This document shows, one piece after another, positions 16,631-25,703 of a stretch of DNA of 64,000 bases. The position numbers and the translations under genes are program-made. The stretch covers positions 154,596 through 218,595 of the forward strand of contig PBIL01000002.1 in the NCBI GenBank assembly GCA_002720475.1, in the 5' to 3' direction. Within the stretch, counting starts at the first letter, position 1, and the number at the start of each line of letters is the position of its first letter. Under the pieces are notes generated by a model. That model had not been told where the DNA came from. It ran no database searches and saw only the letters and a program-made list of their open reading frames with translations. The DNA comes from Roseovarius sp. (GTDB lineage: Bacteria > Pseudomonadota > Alphaproteobacteria > Rhodobacterales > Rhodobacteraceae).

Positions 16631-18444
16631 GCAATGTAACGGATCGGTGCCTCGTCCACGGTCTCGGGCTGCGAGTCGGCGGGCTTCACGGTGGCGGGCT
16701 GCATCGGCACCGCGGCCGCCGCCTGTTGCCGTGCCAAATGATCCAGCCGCGCACGCGCGCGCGCCAGCTTGCCCGAGGAGGTGCGCGGCAGCGTCCGGGT
16801 CGGCACCAGTTCCACCCGGCAGTCGATACCGAATTCGCTGCGCACCATGCCGATGATGGTCTTGACCAGACGCGCGCGCTTGATCTCGTCGCGCTCGCGG
16901 CACTGCACCACGATCACCGCCTCCTCGTGACGCCCGTCCTCGGACGGGACCGAGAAGGCCGCGACATCGTTGTAGTTCACGCCCGGCTGGCTCTTGGCCA
17001 GATGCTCGAGATCCTGCGGCCAGATGTTGCGGCCGTGAATGATGATCATGTCCTTCTTGCGGCCCGTCAGGAACAGCCGCCCGCCCGCGAGATAGCCGAT
17101 ATCGCCGGTGTTGAGCCAGCGATCGGCGCTCAGCGCCTCGCGCGTCATCTCCTTGTCCTGGAAATAGCCGCTCATCACGCTCGGGCCACGCAGGTGGATG
17201 ACGCCCGCGTGCCGTTCGGGCAGGGCGCGGCCCTGCTCGTCGCGGATCTCGATCTCGAAGCTGGGCAGCAGCGCGCCGCAATCGACATAGCGGGCCACGC
17301 GGCGCTCTGTCCCCTCCGCCTCGGCCGGGTCGAGCGGCCGCGCGATACCGTCGCGCTGCATGGCCTCGGAATCGATATGGTCGATGCCCACCTCTTCCTC
17401 AAGCGGCAGGAAGCTGATCCCGAGCGAACATTCCGCCATGCCGTAGCAGGGCAGGAAGGCGGTCTTGCGGAACCCGGCGGGGGCCAGCACCTCGGCAAAG
17501 CGTTCGAGCGGCTCTGGGCTGATCATCTCGGCACCCACACAGGCCACGCGCAGCGCGCTGAGGTCAAGCCCCTCGGCATCGTGCGGGCGCACACGCATCA
17601 CCGCCAGTTCATAGGCGAAGGGCGGGGCCGAGGTGATCGTGGCGCGGTTCACGGACATCATCTCGAGCCACTTGCGCGGGCGCATGGCGAAATCATGGGT
17701 GCCGAGGAAATCCACCGAACGCTGCGTCGCCATCGGCATGATGATGAAGGCGACAAGCCCCATGTCGTGATAGAAGGGCAGCCAGGAGCTGAACCTGTCG
17801 CCCTCGTGCAGCTTCAGGCCGTTCTCGGCCATGTCGCGGATATTGGCCAGAACCGTCTTCTGGTCGATCACAACGCCGCGCGGAAAGCGCGTGCTGCCCG
17901 AGGTATACTGGATATAGGCGGTGCTCCCGGGCGTCACGCCGGGCAGATCGCCCGCCGCTTCGGGCAGCGCGTCGAAGGTCTCGGGCGTGCCGACAAGGGC
18001 GAGGTCCATGCCCGCCACCGCCTCTTGCAGGAAATCCGCCCATTCCGGCGTCGCCATCGCCGCCGAGGCACCGCAATTGCGGATGAGCTGCGCAAGCTGC
18101 GCCACATAGGCCGCGTGCCCGCCGATCTGGATCGTCGCGGGCAGCGGCACCGGCACGAGGCCGGCATACTGGCAGGCCCAGAAGAAGCGCACGAAATGCG
18201 GCGAGGTCTCGGCCACCAGCGCCACGCGCCCGCCGGGCGCGATGCCAAGGCCGCTCAGACGGCGCGCCAGCGCGATCGCCTCCTCGCGCAACTCGGCATA
18301 GGTCGCGGAGGCGTAGATCTCGCCCCGCGCGCTGAAGAAGTTCACCCCCGTCGTGCCCTGCGCGGCATAGTCGAGCGCCTCGCACAGGGTGGAGAAATCA
18401 GCCTTTCGCAAGGCAAGATCATGCGAACTGCCGGTCGCTTGCAT
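16627..18444 (-). CDS. aasR: Fatty acyl-AMP ligase / acyl-ACP synthetase for sphingolipid synthesis
   Basis: A 605-aa adenylate-forming enzyme of the FAAL/acyl-ACP synthetase type. Visible motifs are the AMP-binding YTSGSTRFPRGVVI around residue 170, the adenylation loop LPCYGMAECSLG, NTGDIGYLAGGRLFLTGRKKD and IIHGRNIWPQDLE near residue 480, and the catalytic-lysine region TSSGKLAR. It would activate a free fatty acid and load it onto the dedicated ACP for Spt. The start at 18444 has AAGGA at a good distance and drops 16 upstream codons. It is the first gene of the operon aasR-cerR-acpR-spt-phosphoesterase-ABC, and 240 bp separate it from the previous gene, so the operon promoter is probably there. 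Confidence 0.85.
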   Translation of the reverse strand: MQATGSSHDLALRKADFSTLCEALDYAAQGTTGVNFFSARGEIYASATYAELREEAIALARRLSGLGIAPGGRVALVAETSPHFVRFFWACQYAGLVPVPLPATIQIGGHAAYVAQLAQLIRNCGASAAMATPEWADFLQEAVAGMDLALVGTPETFDALPEAAGDLPGVTPGSTAYIQYTSGSTRFPRGVVIDQKTVLANIRDMAENGLKLHEGDRFSSWLPFYHDMGLVAFIIMPMATQRSVDFLGTHDFAMRPRKWLEMMSVNRATITSAPPFAYELAVMRVRPHDAEGLDLSALRVACVGAEMISPEPLERFAEVLAPAGFRKTAFLPCYGMAECSLGISFLPLEEEVGIDHIDSEAMQRDGIARPLDPAEAEGTERRVARYVDCGALLPSFEIEIRDEQGRALPERHAGVIHLRGPSVMSGYFQDKEMTREALSADRWLNTGDIGYLAGGRLFLTGRKKDMIIIHGRNIWPQDLEHLAKSQPGVNYNDVAAFSVPSEDGRHEEAVIVVQCRERDEIKRARLVKTIIGMVRSEFGIDCRVELVPTRTLPRTSSGKLARARARLDHLARQQAAAAVPMQPATVKPADSQPETVDEAPIRYIA

Positions 18445-18684
18445 CGGAGTGTCCTTCGTTCTTGGGGCCTCACCCTGCCGTGTTCCCGGCATTGGGCCTG
18501 ACTGCTCGCCACCTGTGGTGAATGCCCTTCCGATAGATACAAGCGGTCATTTTATGTCAAGCGTGCTGCCGGATACCGCCGCTATCGCCGCCGAAACATA
18601 GGCGATATCCTGCGATTTCCGTCACGAATGGTTTCCGTTTCGTAACAGAGTCACGACATCCTCAGGGCGTACGGCCCCGTCGCA

Positions 18685-19188
18685 TCAGCCTTTCGTACCC
18701 AGGATCTCGGGCCATCGGGTATCTGCCCGTGAGATGAAACCGGGAACATCCGTCTCCCACCGGGCCTGAATGTCATCGTTGAAGTTGAGGTAGAGCTTGC
18801 CATCCACGATGGACCAGTTACCCGGCTGTGTCGAATAGAGCTTGCCCTTCGCCGCCACCGCCCAGGCGCAGAAACCGCCATATTGCGGGGCGTAGCGCTC
18901 CGGATCGGCGGCAAATCGGTCACGGTTCCCGGCCGAGGCGAAATGCCAGACCGCGCCCCGCCATTCATGGGCATGGGCCGGATCGCCTGCCACCGGGCGG
19001 CCTTCTGTGAAATAGGCCACCGGATCGGTGCCGCGGATCGCCACGCCATCGACGGCAAAGACCGGTGCGGCGGCCAGTTCCTCGAACCCGCCACCCCAGA
19101 GCCGCAGGCCCGCATATGCCGCGCCGCCAAGCGCCGCAAGCCCGCATGCGGCCAGGATCAGCCTGCGCCGGTTGACTGTTGTTGCCAT
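18685..19188 (-). CDS. YHS-domain protein, secreted or membrane-anchored
   Basis: A 167-aa protein with an N-terminal NRRRLILAACGLAALGG segment that could be a Sec anchor or a Tat-like signal. It is followed by a YHS domain around residues 50-100 (VAIRGTDPVAYFTEG, then AVWHFASAGNRDRF, then YAPQYGGFCAWAVA). YHS domains are small, often metal-associated modules; this type is common as a stand-alone periplasmic protein in alphaproteobacteria. The C-terminal WSIVDGKLYLNFNDDIQ is the usual family ending. No operon partner is evident: the ceramide operon lies downstream on the same strand after 240 bp, and the divergent thioesterase gene begins 182 bp upstream. Function unknown. Confidence 0.82.
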   Translation of the reverse strand: MATTVNRRRLILAACGLAALGGAAYAGLRLWGGGFEELAAAPVFAVDGVAIRGTDPVAYFTEGRPVAGDPAHAHEWRGAVWHFASAGNRDRFAADPERYAPQYGGFCAWAVAAKGKLYSTQPGNWSIVDGKLYLNFNDDIQARWETDVPGFISRADTRWPEILGTKG

Positions 19189-19369
19189 GTCATCCCTCCT
19201 TGTGAACCCTGCTGTCCGCGATATAGGGCGGGCCCGCCTGAAATGCGCATCACGATCTCGCCAGCGCCGCCCGCACGGCAGGCCCGCTCCGCGCACCCCG
19301 GAGACCCTATCGCATCGCCGCGAATCTGCGCTAGTCTGCCACCAGACCAGCTTGTCGAAAGGCCCGCCC

Positions 19370-19849
19370 ATGCCCTGCCCCGCCCCGTTCCGCTCCTCCC
19401 TTCATCGCGTCGAGGAAGGCTGGATCGACTATAACGGCCACATGAACATGGGCTATTACACGGTGCTTCTGGACCGCTGCGCCGACGAGGCCTTTGCCGA
19501 GATGGGCTTCGGCCCCGATTACGCGGCGTGCCGCGGGCTGACCACCTACACCGCCGAGTTCCACATCCGCTACCTGCGCGAGGTCAAGCTGGGCGACCGG
19601 CTTTTCAGCACCTTCCACCTGCTCGACCATGACGCGAAGCGGTTCCACTCCTTCCAGGAACTCTATCACGAGGAGGGCTGGCTTGCCGCCACCGGCGAGG
19701 GGCTGACGCTGCATGTCGATCTCTCCGGCCCCCGCGTCGTGCCCATGCCCGAGGACATCGCCGCGCGGGTGGCCGCCATGGCGCGCGCCCATGCCGCGCT
19801 CCCGCGGCCCGAGGGGGTGGGCAGCCGCATCGGCATCCGGCGCAAGTGA
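19370..19849 (+). CDS. Hotdog-fold thioesterase family protein
   Basis: A 159-aa protein of the 4-hydroxybenzoyl-CoA-thioesterase-like hotdog family. The catalytic Asp region is WIDYNGHMNMGYY near residue 20, followed by the long hotdog helix DRCADEAFAEMG. TAEFHIRYLREVKLGD matches the family's second strand. It would hydrolyse an acyl-CoA thioester; related proteins include betainyl-CoA thioesterases, but the substrate is not readable here. Start ATG 19370. It ends 3 bp before the convergent DUF2125 gene. No pathway partner is adjacent. Confidence 0.85.
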   Translation: MPCPAPFRSSLHRVEEGWIDYNGHMNMGYYTVLLDRCADEAFAEMGFGPDYAACRGLTTYTAEFHIRYLREVKLGDRLFSTFHLLDHDAKRFHSFQELYHEEGWLAATGEGLTLHVDLSGPRVVPMPEDIAARVAAMARAHAALPRPEGVGSRIGIRRK

Positions 19850-19852
19850 TCC

Positions 19853-20872
19853 TCAGCGCAGCCGCAGCACGGGTGCCGGGCCCACGGGCACCGGCCCGAG
19901 CCAGACGCGCCCGCCGCGCAGCCCGAGCGGGATGTCCAGCGTCTCGGGATTTCCGGCCATCCGCGCCATCATGCCAAGGCCGGACTCGACGCTGCCCGCG
20001 AGCCCCTCGGGCAGCACGCCCGCCACGCGCATCAGCGTCACGATCTCGCGCCAGTTGCGCGCCTTGAGCGTGATCTCGCCCTCGGGAATGCCCCTGGCGT
20101 CCACCTCCACGCCGCCCGCCGCCTGAAGATGCAGATCCCCCCATCGTCCGTCGGCAAGCGCCACCTTGATGCGGCGGGGCTGCGGGCGGGCGCGCTCGAT
20201 CGCGCTGCGATCCCAGGGCTTGTCGAAGGTCACGGTCATGTCCGCGCTGGCCCCGCTGATCTGCTGCGGCAGGCGGTTCTCCGGGTCGAGCAGCGCACGC
20301 CAGGGCGCGGCGAGGGTCAGCCCCTCGGCCCGCAGCCCGAGCCGGTAGCTTGCCCCCTCGAGCCGTTCGGCCGCAAGCGTCAGCGCCGAAAGCGCGGTGG
20401 TCTCCTCGGCCCGCGCCTCGGGCGTCACGCGCAGGAATTCGGCCGTCAGCGTCATCCGCCGCAGCGCAAGCGCCGTGTCCGGCGCGATCACCAGCGAGGC
20501 GCGCATGTCCCGGCTCTCGACCAGGAATTTCTCCTGCGGGGTGGCGACAAGCTGCCGGTCGGGCCAGACCGCGATGACGTGATGGGGCGTGTAGCTCAGC
20601 GCGTTGATCTGGAACTGCGGCACCTCCCAGGCAAGGCCGGTGGCCGGATCGGCCAGCACGAGATCGGTAAATACGGTGTCGAACCGGTTGGGAAAGCCCT
20701 GCACGTCAAGGCTGCCCGCCTCGGCCACCCAGCCCTCGGCGCGGCGCGCATCCAGCCAGCGGGCGAATCCGGTCTCGAGTCCGCGGCTGCCCAGAACCCA
20801 GTAGCCGCCCCAGAGCGAGGCGCCGACGACAAGAACCGCGAGGAGGATGCGCATGGCCAAAGCCCCTTTCAT
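19853..20872 (-). CDS. DUF2125 family protein
   Basis: A 339-aa protein with an N-terminal hydrophobic segment (MRILLAVLVVGASLWGGYWV), probably a signal anchor, followed by a periplasmic beta-rich region containing DVQGFPNRFDTVFTDLVL, typical of DUF2125. This alphaproteobacterial family resembles parts of AsmA-like envelope proteins and has no firm function. Two Met starts lie 6 codons apart; the second sits directly before the hydrophobic segment and may be the true start. It is divergent from chaC with a 55-bp gap. An envelope-lipid role is a guess. Confidence 0.8.
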   Translation of the reverse strand: MKGALAMRILLAVLVVGASLWGGYWVLGSRGLETGFARWLDARRAEGWVAEAGSLDVQGFPNRFDTVFTDLVLADPATGLAWEVPQFQINALSYTPHHVIAVWPDRQLVATPQEKFLVESRDMRASLVIAPDTALALRRMTLTAEFLRVTPEARAEETTALSALTLAAERLEGASYRLGLRAEGLTLAAPWRALLDPENRLPQQISGASADMTVTFDKPWDRSAIERARPQPRRIKVALADGRWGDLHLQAAGGVEVDARGIPEGEITLKARNWREIVTLMRVAGVLPEGLAGSVESGLGMMARMAGNPETLDIPLGLRGGRVWLGPVPVGPAPVLRLR

Positions 20873-20927
20873 GCCCTGTGCCCCCCGTGTTTATAAGGGC
20901 GCGCACGCAAGGAACAGGGGAAACGGC

Positions 20928-21452
20928 ATGTGGGTGTTCGGCTATGGGTCGCTGGTGTGGAATCCGGGTTTCGAGACGGCCGAGCGGGTGATCGCGCGGC
21001 TGCCCGGCTATCGGCGCAGCTTCTGCATGCGCTCGATCCACCATCGCGGCACGCCCGAGGCACCGGGGCTGGTTCTGGCGCTCGACCGGGTGGAGGGCGG
21101 CGCCTGCGAGGGGGTGGCGCTGCGCGCCGAGACCGCGCGCGCCGAAGAGGTGCTGGCCTATCTGCGCGCGCGCGAACTCATCTCCTCGGCCTATCTGGAG
21201 CGGCGGCTCGAGGGGGCGCTGGCCGATGGCCGCCGGGTCGAGGCACTGACCTATGTGGTCGATCCCGCGCATGAGCAATATTGCGGCGGGCTCGATCTGG
21301 AGGAACAGGCGCAGATCATCGCCCGCGCCCGGGGCGGCCGGGGGCATAATGCCGACTATCTCTTCAACACCGCCGCCCATCTGGCCGAGCTTGGTCTCAG
21401 CGATGGCGAGTTGGACTGGCTTGCGCGGCGGGTGCGCCACATCCGTGGATAA
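20928..21452 (+). CDS. chaC: Gamma-glutamylcyclotransferase, ChaC type
   Basis: A 174-aa protein starting with the ChaC signature VFGYGSLVWNPGF, with RRSFCMRSIHHRGTPEAPG and the later YVVDPAHEQYCGGL and GHNADYLFNT blocks. ChaC enzymes degrade glutathione to 5-oxoproline and Cys-Gly, recycling its amino acids. The catalytic Glu is expected in the AYLRARELISSAY segment. Length matches bacterial ChaC. Start ATG 20928 is 55 bp from the divergent DUF2125 gene; an open frame upstream to 20847 overlaps that gene and is rejected. It reads in the same direction as the MotA-like gene 66 bp downstream. Confidence 0.88.
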   Translation: MWVFGYGSLVWNPGFETAERVIARLPGYRRSFCMRSIHHRGTPEAPGLVLALDRVEGGACEGVALRAETARAEEVLAYLRARELISSAYLERRLEGALADGRRVEALTYVVDPAHEQYCGGLDLEEQAQIIARARGGRGHNADYLFNTAAHLAELGLSDGELDWLARRVRHIRG

Positions 21453-21518
21453 GCCTTGGCTTGCCTGCCCAAGCCGCGTAGGGTTGCGACGATAAAACAC
21501 CGTGTCGGGAGCGTCCAG

Positions 21519-22739
21519 ATGGACCAGCCGGACCGCGAGGTCGAGCCGCAGTTTTCCTACCCCTACCGCCAGATCGTGCTCATGCTCATCGTTCTGGGGC
21601 TGACCGGTTTCGGTGCCTTTCTCGCCGCGCCCCGCGTGATGCCGGTCTTCGAGGCGAACCCCTGGCTCAACGGGTTCATCTTCTTCGTCTTCGTGCTGGG
21701 CGTGATCGCCACCTTCTGGCAGGTGATCCAGCTCATCGGCTCGGCGCGCTGGATCGAGGGCTTTGCCGCGCAGGTGCCGGGGCACGAGATCACGCGCCCG
21801 CCCGCCATGCTCGCGCCGCTCGCCACCATGCTGCGCGGGCGCGGGCGGCGGATGCAGATCGCCTCCACCTCCGCCCGCTCGATCCTCGACTCGGTCGCGC
21901 AGCGCATCGACGAGGCACGCGAGATCACCCGCTACATCGTCAGCCTGCTGATCTTTCTCGGGCTTCTGGGCACGTTCTACGGGCTTGCCACCACCGTTCC
22001 GGCCGTGGTGGACACGATCCGCAGCCTTGCCCCGCAGGAGGGCGAGCAGGGCGTGGACATCTTCAACCGGCTGATGACCGGGCTCGAGGCGCAGCTTGGC
22101 GGCATGGGCGTGGCCTTCGCCTCCTCGCTTCTGGGGCTCTCGGGCTCGCTCGTCGTCGGGCTGCTGGAACTGTTCGCCGGTCACGGGCAGAACCGCTTCT
22201 ACCGCGAGCTCGAGGAGTGGATCTCGACCATCACCCGGCTCGGGTTCGCCGAGGGCGAGGGCGAGGGCAGCGGCGTGGTCCATGTGCTCGACCAGATGGC
22301 CGAGCAGATGGCCGAACAGATGGAGACGCTGCAATCGCTCTTCGCCCAGGCCGAGATGGGCCGCGCCGTGGTCGATGAGAAACTCGGCGTGCTGGCTGAA
22401 TCCATCGAGCGGCTGACCCACCGGATGAGCGAGCAGAACCCGGTGCAGTTGGCGCTTCTGCGCGTGGCCGAAGGGCAGGAACGGCTCACCGAGGCGATAG
22501 AGGCGCGCGAGACATCGGAAGGGCTCGATGCCGAGAGCCGGATGCGCCTGCGCTCGATCGACGTGCAGATGCTGCGCATCCTCGAGGAAATCAGCGCCGG
22601 GCGGCAGGAGACGATGACCGAATTGCGCAGCGATCTTGCCGCGCTTACCCGCCTTCTGGGCCAGATGCGCGCCCCCCCGCCGCGCCCGGTGCGCCCGGTG
22701 GTGCCGCGCGCCGCCGGCGAGCCGGGCGGAGAGGGCTGA
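21519..22739 (+). CDS. MotA/TolQ/ExbB-like proton-channel protein
   Basis: A 406-aa membrane protein with four predicted transmembrane segments (about residues 19-37, 49-73, 140-165 and 195-220). The ExbB/TolQ core is recognisable in ISLLIFLGLLGTFYGL-like sequence (YIVSLLIFLGLLGTFYGLA) and LGGMGVAFASSLLGLSGS. A cytoplasmic tail of about 180 residues follows, with heptad-like helices. It is 1 bp from the downstream MotB-like gene, so the two should form a stator-type complex using ion flow to move a periplasmic partner. The motif set is closer to MotA/ExbB paralogs than to TolQ, and no tolRAB-pal or flagellar genes are near. Target unknown. Confidence 0.85.
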   Translation: MDQPDREVEPQFSYPYRQIVLMLIVLGLTGFGAFLAAPRVMPVFEANPWLNGFIFFVFVLGVIATFWQVIQLIGSARWIEGFAAQVPGHEITRPPAMLAPLATMLRGRGRRMQIASTSARSILDSVAQRIDEAREITRYIVSLLIFLGLLGTFYGLATTVPAVVDTIRSLAPQEGEQGVDIFNRLMTGLEAQLGGMGVAFASSLLGLSGSLVVGLLELFAGHGQNRFYRELEEWISTITRLGFAEGEGEGSGVVHVLDQMAEQMAEQMETLQSLFAQAEMGRAVVDEKLGVLAESIERLTHRMSEQNPVQLALLRVAEGQERLTEAIEARETSEGLDAESRMRLRSIDVQMLRILEEISAGRQETMTELRSDLAALTRLLGQMRAPPPRPVRPVVPRAAGEPGGEG

Positions 22740-22740
22740 G

Positions 22741-24741
22741 ATGGCGCTGGCGCGGCGCACGGGCGCGCGGCTCCAGGGCGCGATCTGGCCGGGCTTCGTC
22801 GATGCGATGACCGGGCTTCTGCTGGTGCTGATGTTCGTGCTCACCATCTTCATGATCGTGCAATTCGTGCTGCGCGAGGAGATCACCGGCCAGGCGACAC
22901 AGCTCGACCGGCTCTCGGCCGAGGTGGCGGCGCTCTCGCGCGCGCTGGGTCTTGCCGAGGATCGCAACGCCACCGTGTCCGAGCGGGTGGGCGCGCTCAC
23001 GGCCACGCTGGGCGACGCGCGGGCGCGTGCCGAGGCACAGGCCGCCCTCATCGCCCGCCTGCGCCGCGAGGGCGAGAGCCAGGCCGCGGCGCTCGATGCC
23101 GCGCAGGCGCGCATCGCCTCCTTCGAGGACCAGGTGGCCAGCCTTCTGGCCGAGCGGGACCGCGCGCTCGGGCAGGTGGCAGAGCTCGAGGACGCGCGCG
23201 CGGAGCTTCGTGACGAGAAGGCCGCGCTCGACCTTGCCCTTGCCGGGCTGCGCGAGGAGGTGGATGCCCAGGCCGAGGCGGCGCGGCTTGCCGCCGCCCG
23301 GCGCGAGGCGCTCGAGGCGCTGATCGCCGATCTGCGCGCCCGCAATGCCGAAGCCGCCTCCGCGCAGGCCGCGCTCGAAGCCGACAGGGCCGCGCTCGAG
23401 ACCCGGCTGAGCGAGGAAGAGGCCGCCCGGCTGGCCGAGGCGGCCGCCGCCGAGGCCCTGCGCAAGAAGCTCGAAGGGGCCGAGGCGGAGCTTACCGCGA
23501 TGACGCTGGCGCTGGAGGAAGAACGCCGCCGCGCCGAGGAAACGCTGACCCTTCTGGCTGCGGCCGAAAGAGAACAGGCGGATCTCAACAGCCAGTTGGC
23601 GCAGGCGCTTCTGGCCGCCGAGACGCGCGACAAGACGCTGGAGGAGACGCGCGGGGATCTGGCCGAGACCCGCGACCGGGTGGCCCGGCTCGAGACCGCG
23701 CTTGCCGAGGCGCAGGCGACACGGCAAGAGGCGGAATCCACGCTCGGCCAGACCGGCGCCACGCTCGACGAGACCCGCGCCGCCCTTGCCGAGGCCGAGG
23801 CGCGCATCGCCCGGCTGGAGGCGCAACTGGCCGAGGCGGTGGCCGCGCGCGAGACCGAGGCGCTCGATGCCAAACAGGTGCGCGAGCGGCTGGCGGCGGC
23901 CCTGGCCGCGCGCCGGGCGGCCGAGGCGCAGGCGGCGGAGCAGATGACCGCGGCCGAGCGTCAGGCCGCGCTTCTCTCCGAGGCGCGCAAGCGGCTCTCC
24001 GAAGAGCAGGCGGTCTCCGAGGCCGCCCGGCGCGAGCAGGCGCTGCTCAACGCCCAGGTCTCGGCGCTGCGCACCCAGCTTTCGGAATTGCAGGCGCTGC
24101 TTGACGATGCGCGCGAGGCCGAGGCCGAGGCCGAGGTGCAGATCCAGTCGCTCGGAAACCAGCTCAACACCGCGCTTGCCCGCGTCGCCGCCGAGGAACG
24201 CCGCCGCCGCAAGGCCGAGGAAGAACGCGCGGCGCTGCTTCAGGCCGAGGCCGAACGGCTGGCGGCGGAAAAGGCCGATCTGGAGAAATACCGCTCGGAT
24301 TTCTTCGGGCGGATGCGCGAGATCCTCGGCCAGCAGGAAGGGGTGCGCATCGTCGGCGACCGCTTCGTGTTCTCCTCAGAGGTGCTTTTCGCCCCCGGCT
24401 CGGCCGATCTGTCGGACGCGGGCCGACGCGAGATCGCCAATGTCGCCGGCATCCTGCGCGGCGTCATCGACGAGATTCCGCCCGGCATCGACTGGGTCTT
24501 GCAGGTCGATGGCCATACCGATGACGTGCCGCTTCTGCCCGGCGCGCGGTTCGAGGACAACTGGGCGCTGAGCCAGGCGCGGGCGCTTTCGGTGGTGCGC
24601 TACATGGTCGATGCGCTCGGCTTTCCGCCCGAGCGCCTCTCGGCCAACGGCTATGGCGAGTTCCAGCCCGTCAACCCCGCCGACACGCCCGAGGCGCGCG
24701 CCCAGAACCGCCGGATCGAGCTCAAGCTGACCACGCGCTAG
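22741..24741 (+). CDS. MotB/OmpA-type protein with very long coiled coil
   Basis: A 666-aa protein: a short cytoplasmic start, one transmembrane helix (about residues 22-42) with an aspartate at its entrance (WPGFVDAMTG, D21), a near-continuous Ala/Glu/Arg/Leu-rich coiled coil from about residue 50 to 520, then a C-terminal OmpA peptidoglycan-binding domain (VDGHTDDVPL, LSANGYGE, RRIELKLTTR). The Asp matches the ion-carrying Asp of MotB. With the MotA-like gene 1 bp upstream, it should be the anchoring half of an ion-driven stator complex in the inner membrane. The length of the periplasmic coil is unusual. It ends 6 bp before the convergent M23 peptidase gene. The opposite strand shows long Ser/Ala-rich open frames that are shadows. 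Confidence 0.86.
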   Translation: MALARRTGARLQGAIWPGFVDAMTGLLLVLMFVLTIFMIVQFVLREEITGQATQLDRLSAEVAALSRALGLAEDRNATVSERVGALTATLGDARARAEAQAALIARLRREGESQAAALDAAQARIASFEDQVASLLAERDRALGQVAELEDARAELRDEKAALDLALAGLREEVDAQAEAARLAAARREALEALIADLRARNAEAASAQAALEADRAALETRLSEEEAARLAEAAAAEALRKKLEGAEAELTAMTLALEEERRRAEETLTLLAAAEREQADLNSQLAQALLAAETRDKTLEETRGDLAETRDRVARLETALAEAQATRQEAESTLGQTGATLDETRAALAEAEARIARLEAQLAEAVAARETEALDAKQVRERLAAALAARRAAEAQAAEQMTAAERQAALLSEARKRLSEEQAVSEAARREQALLNAQVSALRTQLSELQALLDDAREAEAEAEVQIQSLGNQLNTALARVAAEERRRRKAEEERAALLQAEAERLAAEKADLEKYRSDFFGRMREILGQQEGVRIVGDRFVFSSEVLFAPGSADLSDAGRREIANVAGILRGVIDEIPPGIDWVLQVDGHTDDVPLLPGARFEDNWALSQARALSVVRYMVDALGFPPERLSANGYGEFQPVNPADTPEARAQNRRIELKLTTR

Positions 24742-24747
24742 GCGCGC

Positions 24748-25703
24748 TCAGCGCCTGACCGCCACATCCGCGTGCCGCGTGGCGATGAGCGTCTCGCCGC
24801 GCCAGAGCCGGACATGGCCGCGATAGGCCCCCTCGGGCCAGCCGCCGGGCGGGGCCTTGCGCCCGACCGCGCGGTAAAGCTGCACCTCGGGATCGTCAAG
24901 CGCGATCTCCTGGCGAAAGATTTCGCCCTGCGGACCCTGCGCCTCGAGACCGAGCCGGTCGCCGGGCTCTGCATGAAAGACATGGCCATAGAGCACGAGC
25001 GCTGCGTCCGGGGCCATGGTCATGCGCCGCGCCGCGCCGGATTGCACATCGGCGAAGGCGGGCACACCGTCCGAGAATCCGGCGGTGAAGAGCCCGGCCG
25101 CGTGATAGGGCAGATCCACCGCCCAGAGCGTCGGGCCGCCGGTGCCGCAGGTCCTGCCCGCGCCGGGGTCGAAGGGATCGACGATGCGGCCCTCGTGCAA
25201 GACGCCCAGATGCAGATGCGGCGCATTGGTCAGCCCGCTCAGCCCGACCGCGCCGAGCACGTCGCCGGTCCTTACCCGCCTGCCCGGCGCGACGGTGAGC
25301 GAGCCGCGCTTCATGTGGCAATAGAGCGTCTGCCAGCCCTGCCCGTGGTCGAGCCGCACGGCATTGCCGCATTCGCGCCCCTCGATCCGGCCCCGGTTCC
25401 CGGGCGTGACAGGGGTGTCCTCGACGCCGTCGCGCACGGCCGCCACCACGCCCGGTGCCGCCGCCAGCACCGCGACGCCCGCCTCCATGGCCGCCAAATC
25501 GGGCAGCATGAAATCCACACCGCGATGATCGTCGCGACTCTTGATTCCGCAGGTATAATCGCGCTGGTCCGGGCCGGGATCGGCGTCCACGTAATCCTCG
25601 ATCACGCAGGTCCGCCCGTACTCGCAGGCAAGCGGCAGGGCAAGGCGCGGCGGATCGGCGGCGGCCGGGGCCGCCGCCAGCAGAAGGGCAAGCGCCCCCG
25701 CCC

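Noticed and set aside
18583-18607. Inverted repeat TATCGCC/GGCGATA between aasR and the YHS gene
   Set aside because: Only 7 bp with an 11-base loop and no T run; too weak to call a terminator or operator.
20706-23873. Minus-strand open frame of 1055 aa rich in Ser and Ala
   Set aside because: It is the antisense image of the ExbB-like gene and the Ala/Glu-rich coiled-coil gene, with low-complexity composition and no domain.
21519-24741. Zorya-type anti-phage system (ZorA/ZorB)
   Set aside because: The MotA/OmpA pairing is similar, but no ZorC, ZorD or ZorE gene follows, and here the long coil is in the OmpA subunit rather than in the channel subunit tail.
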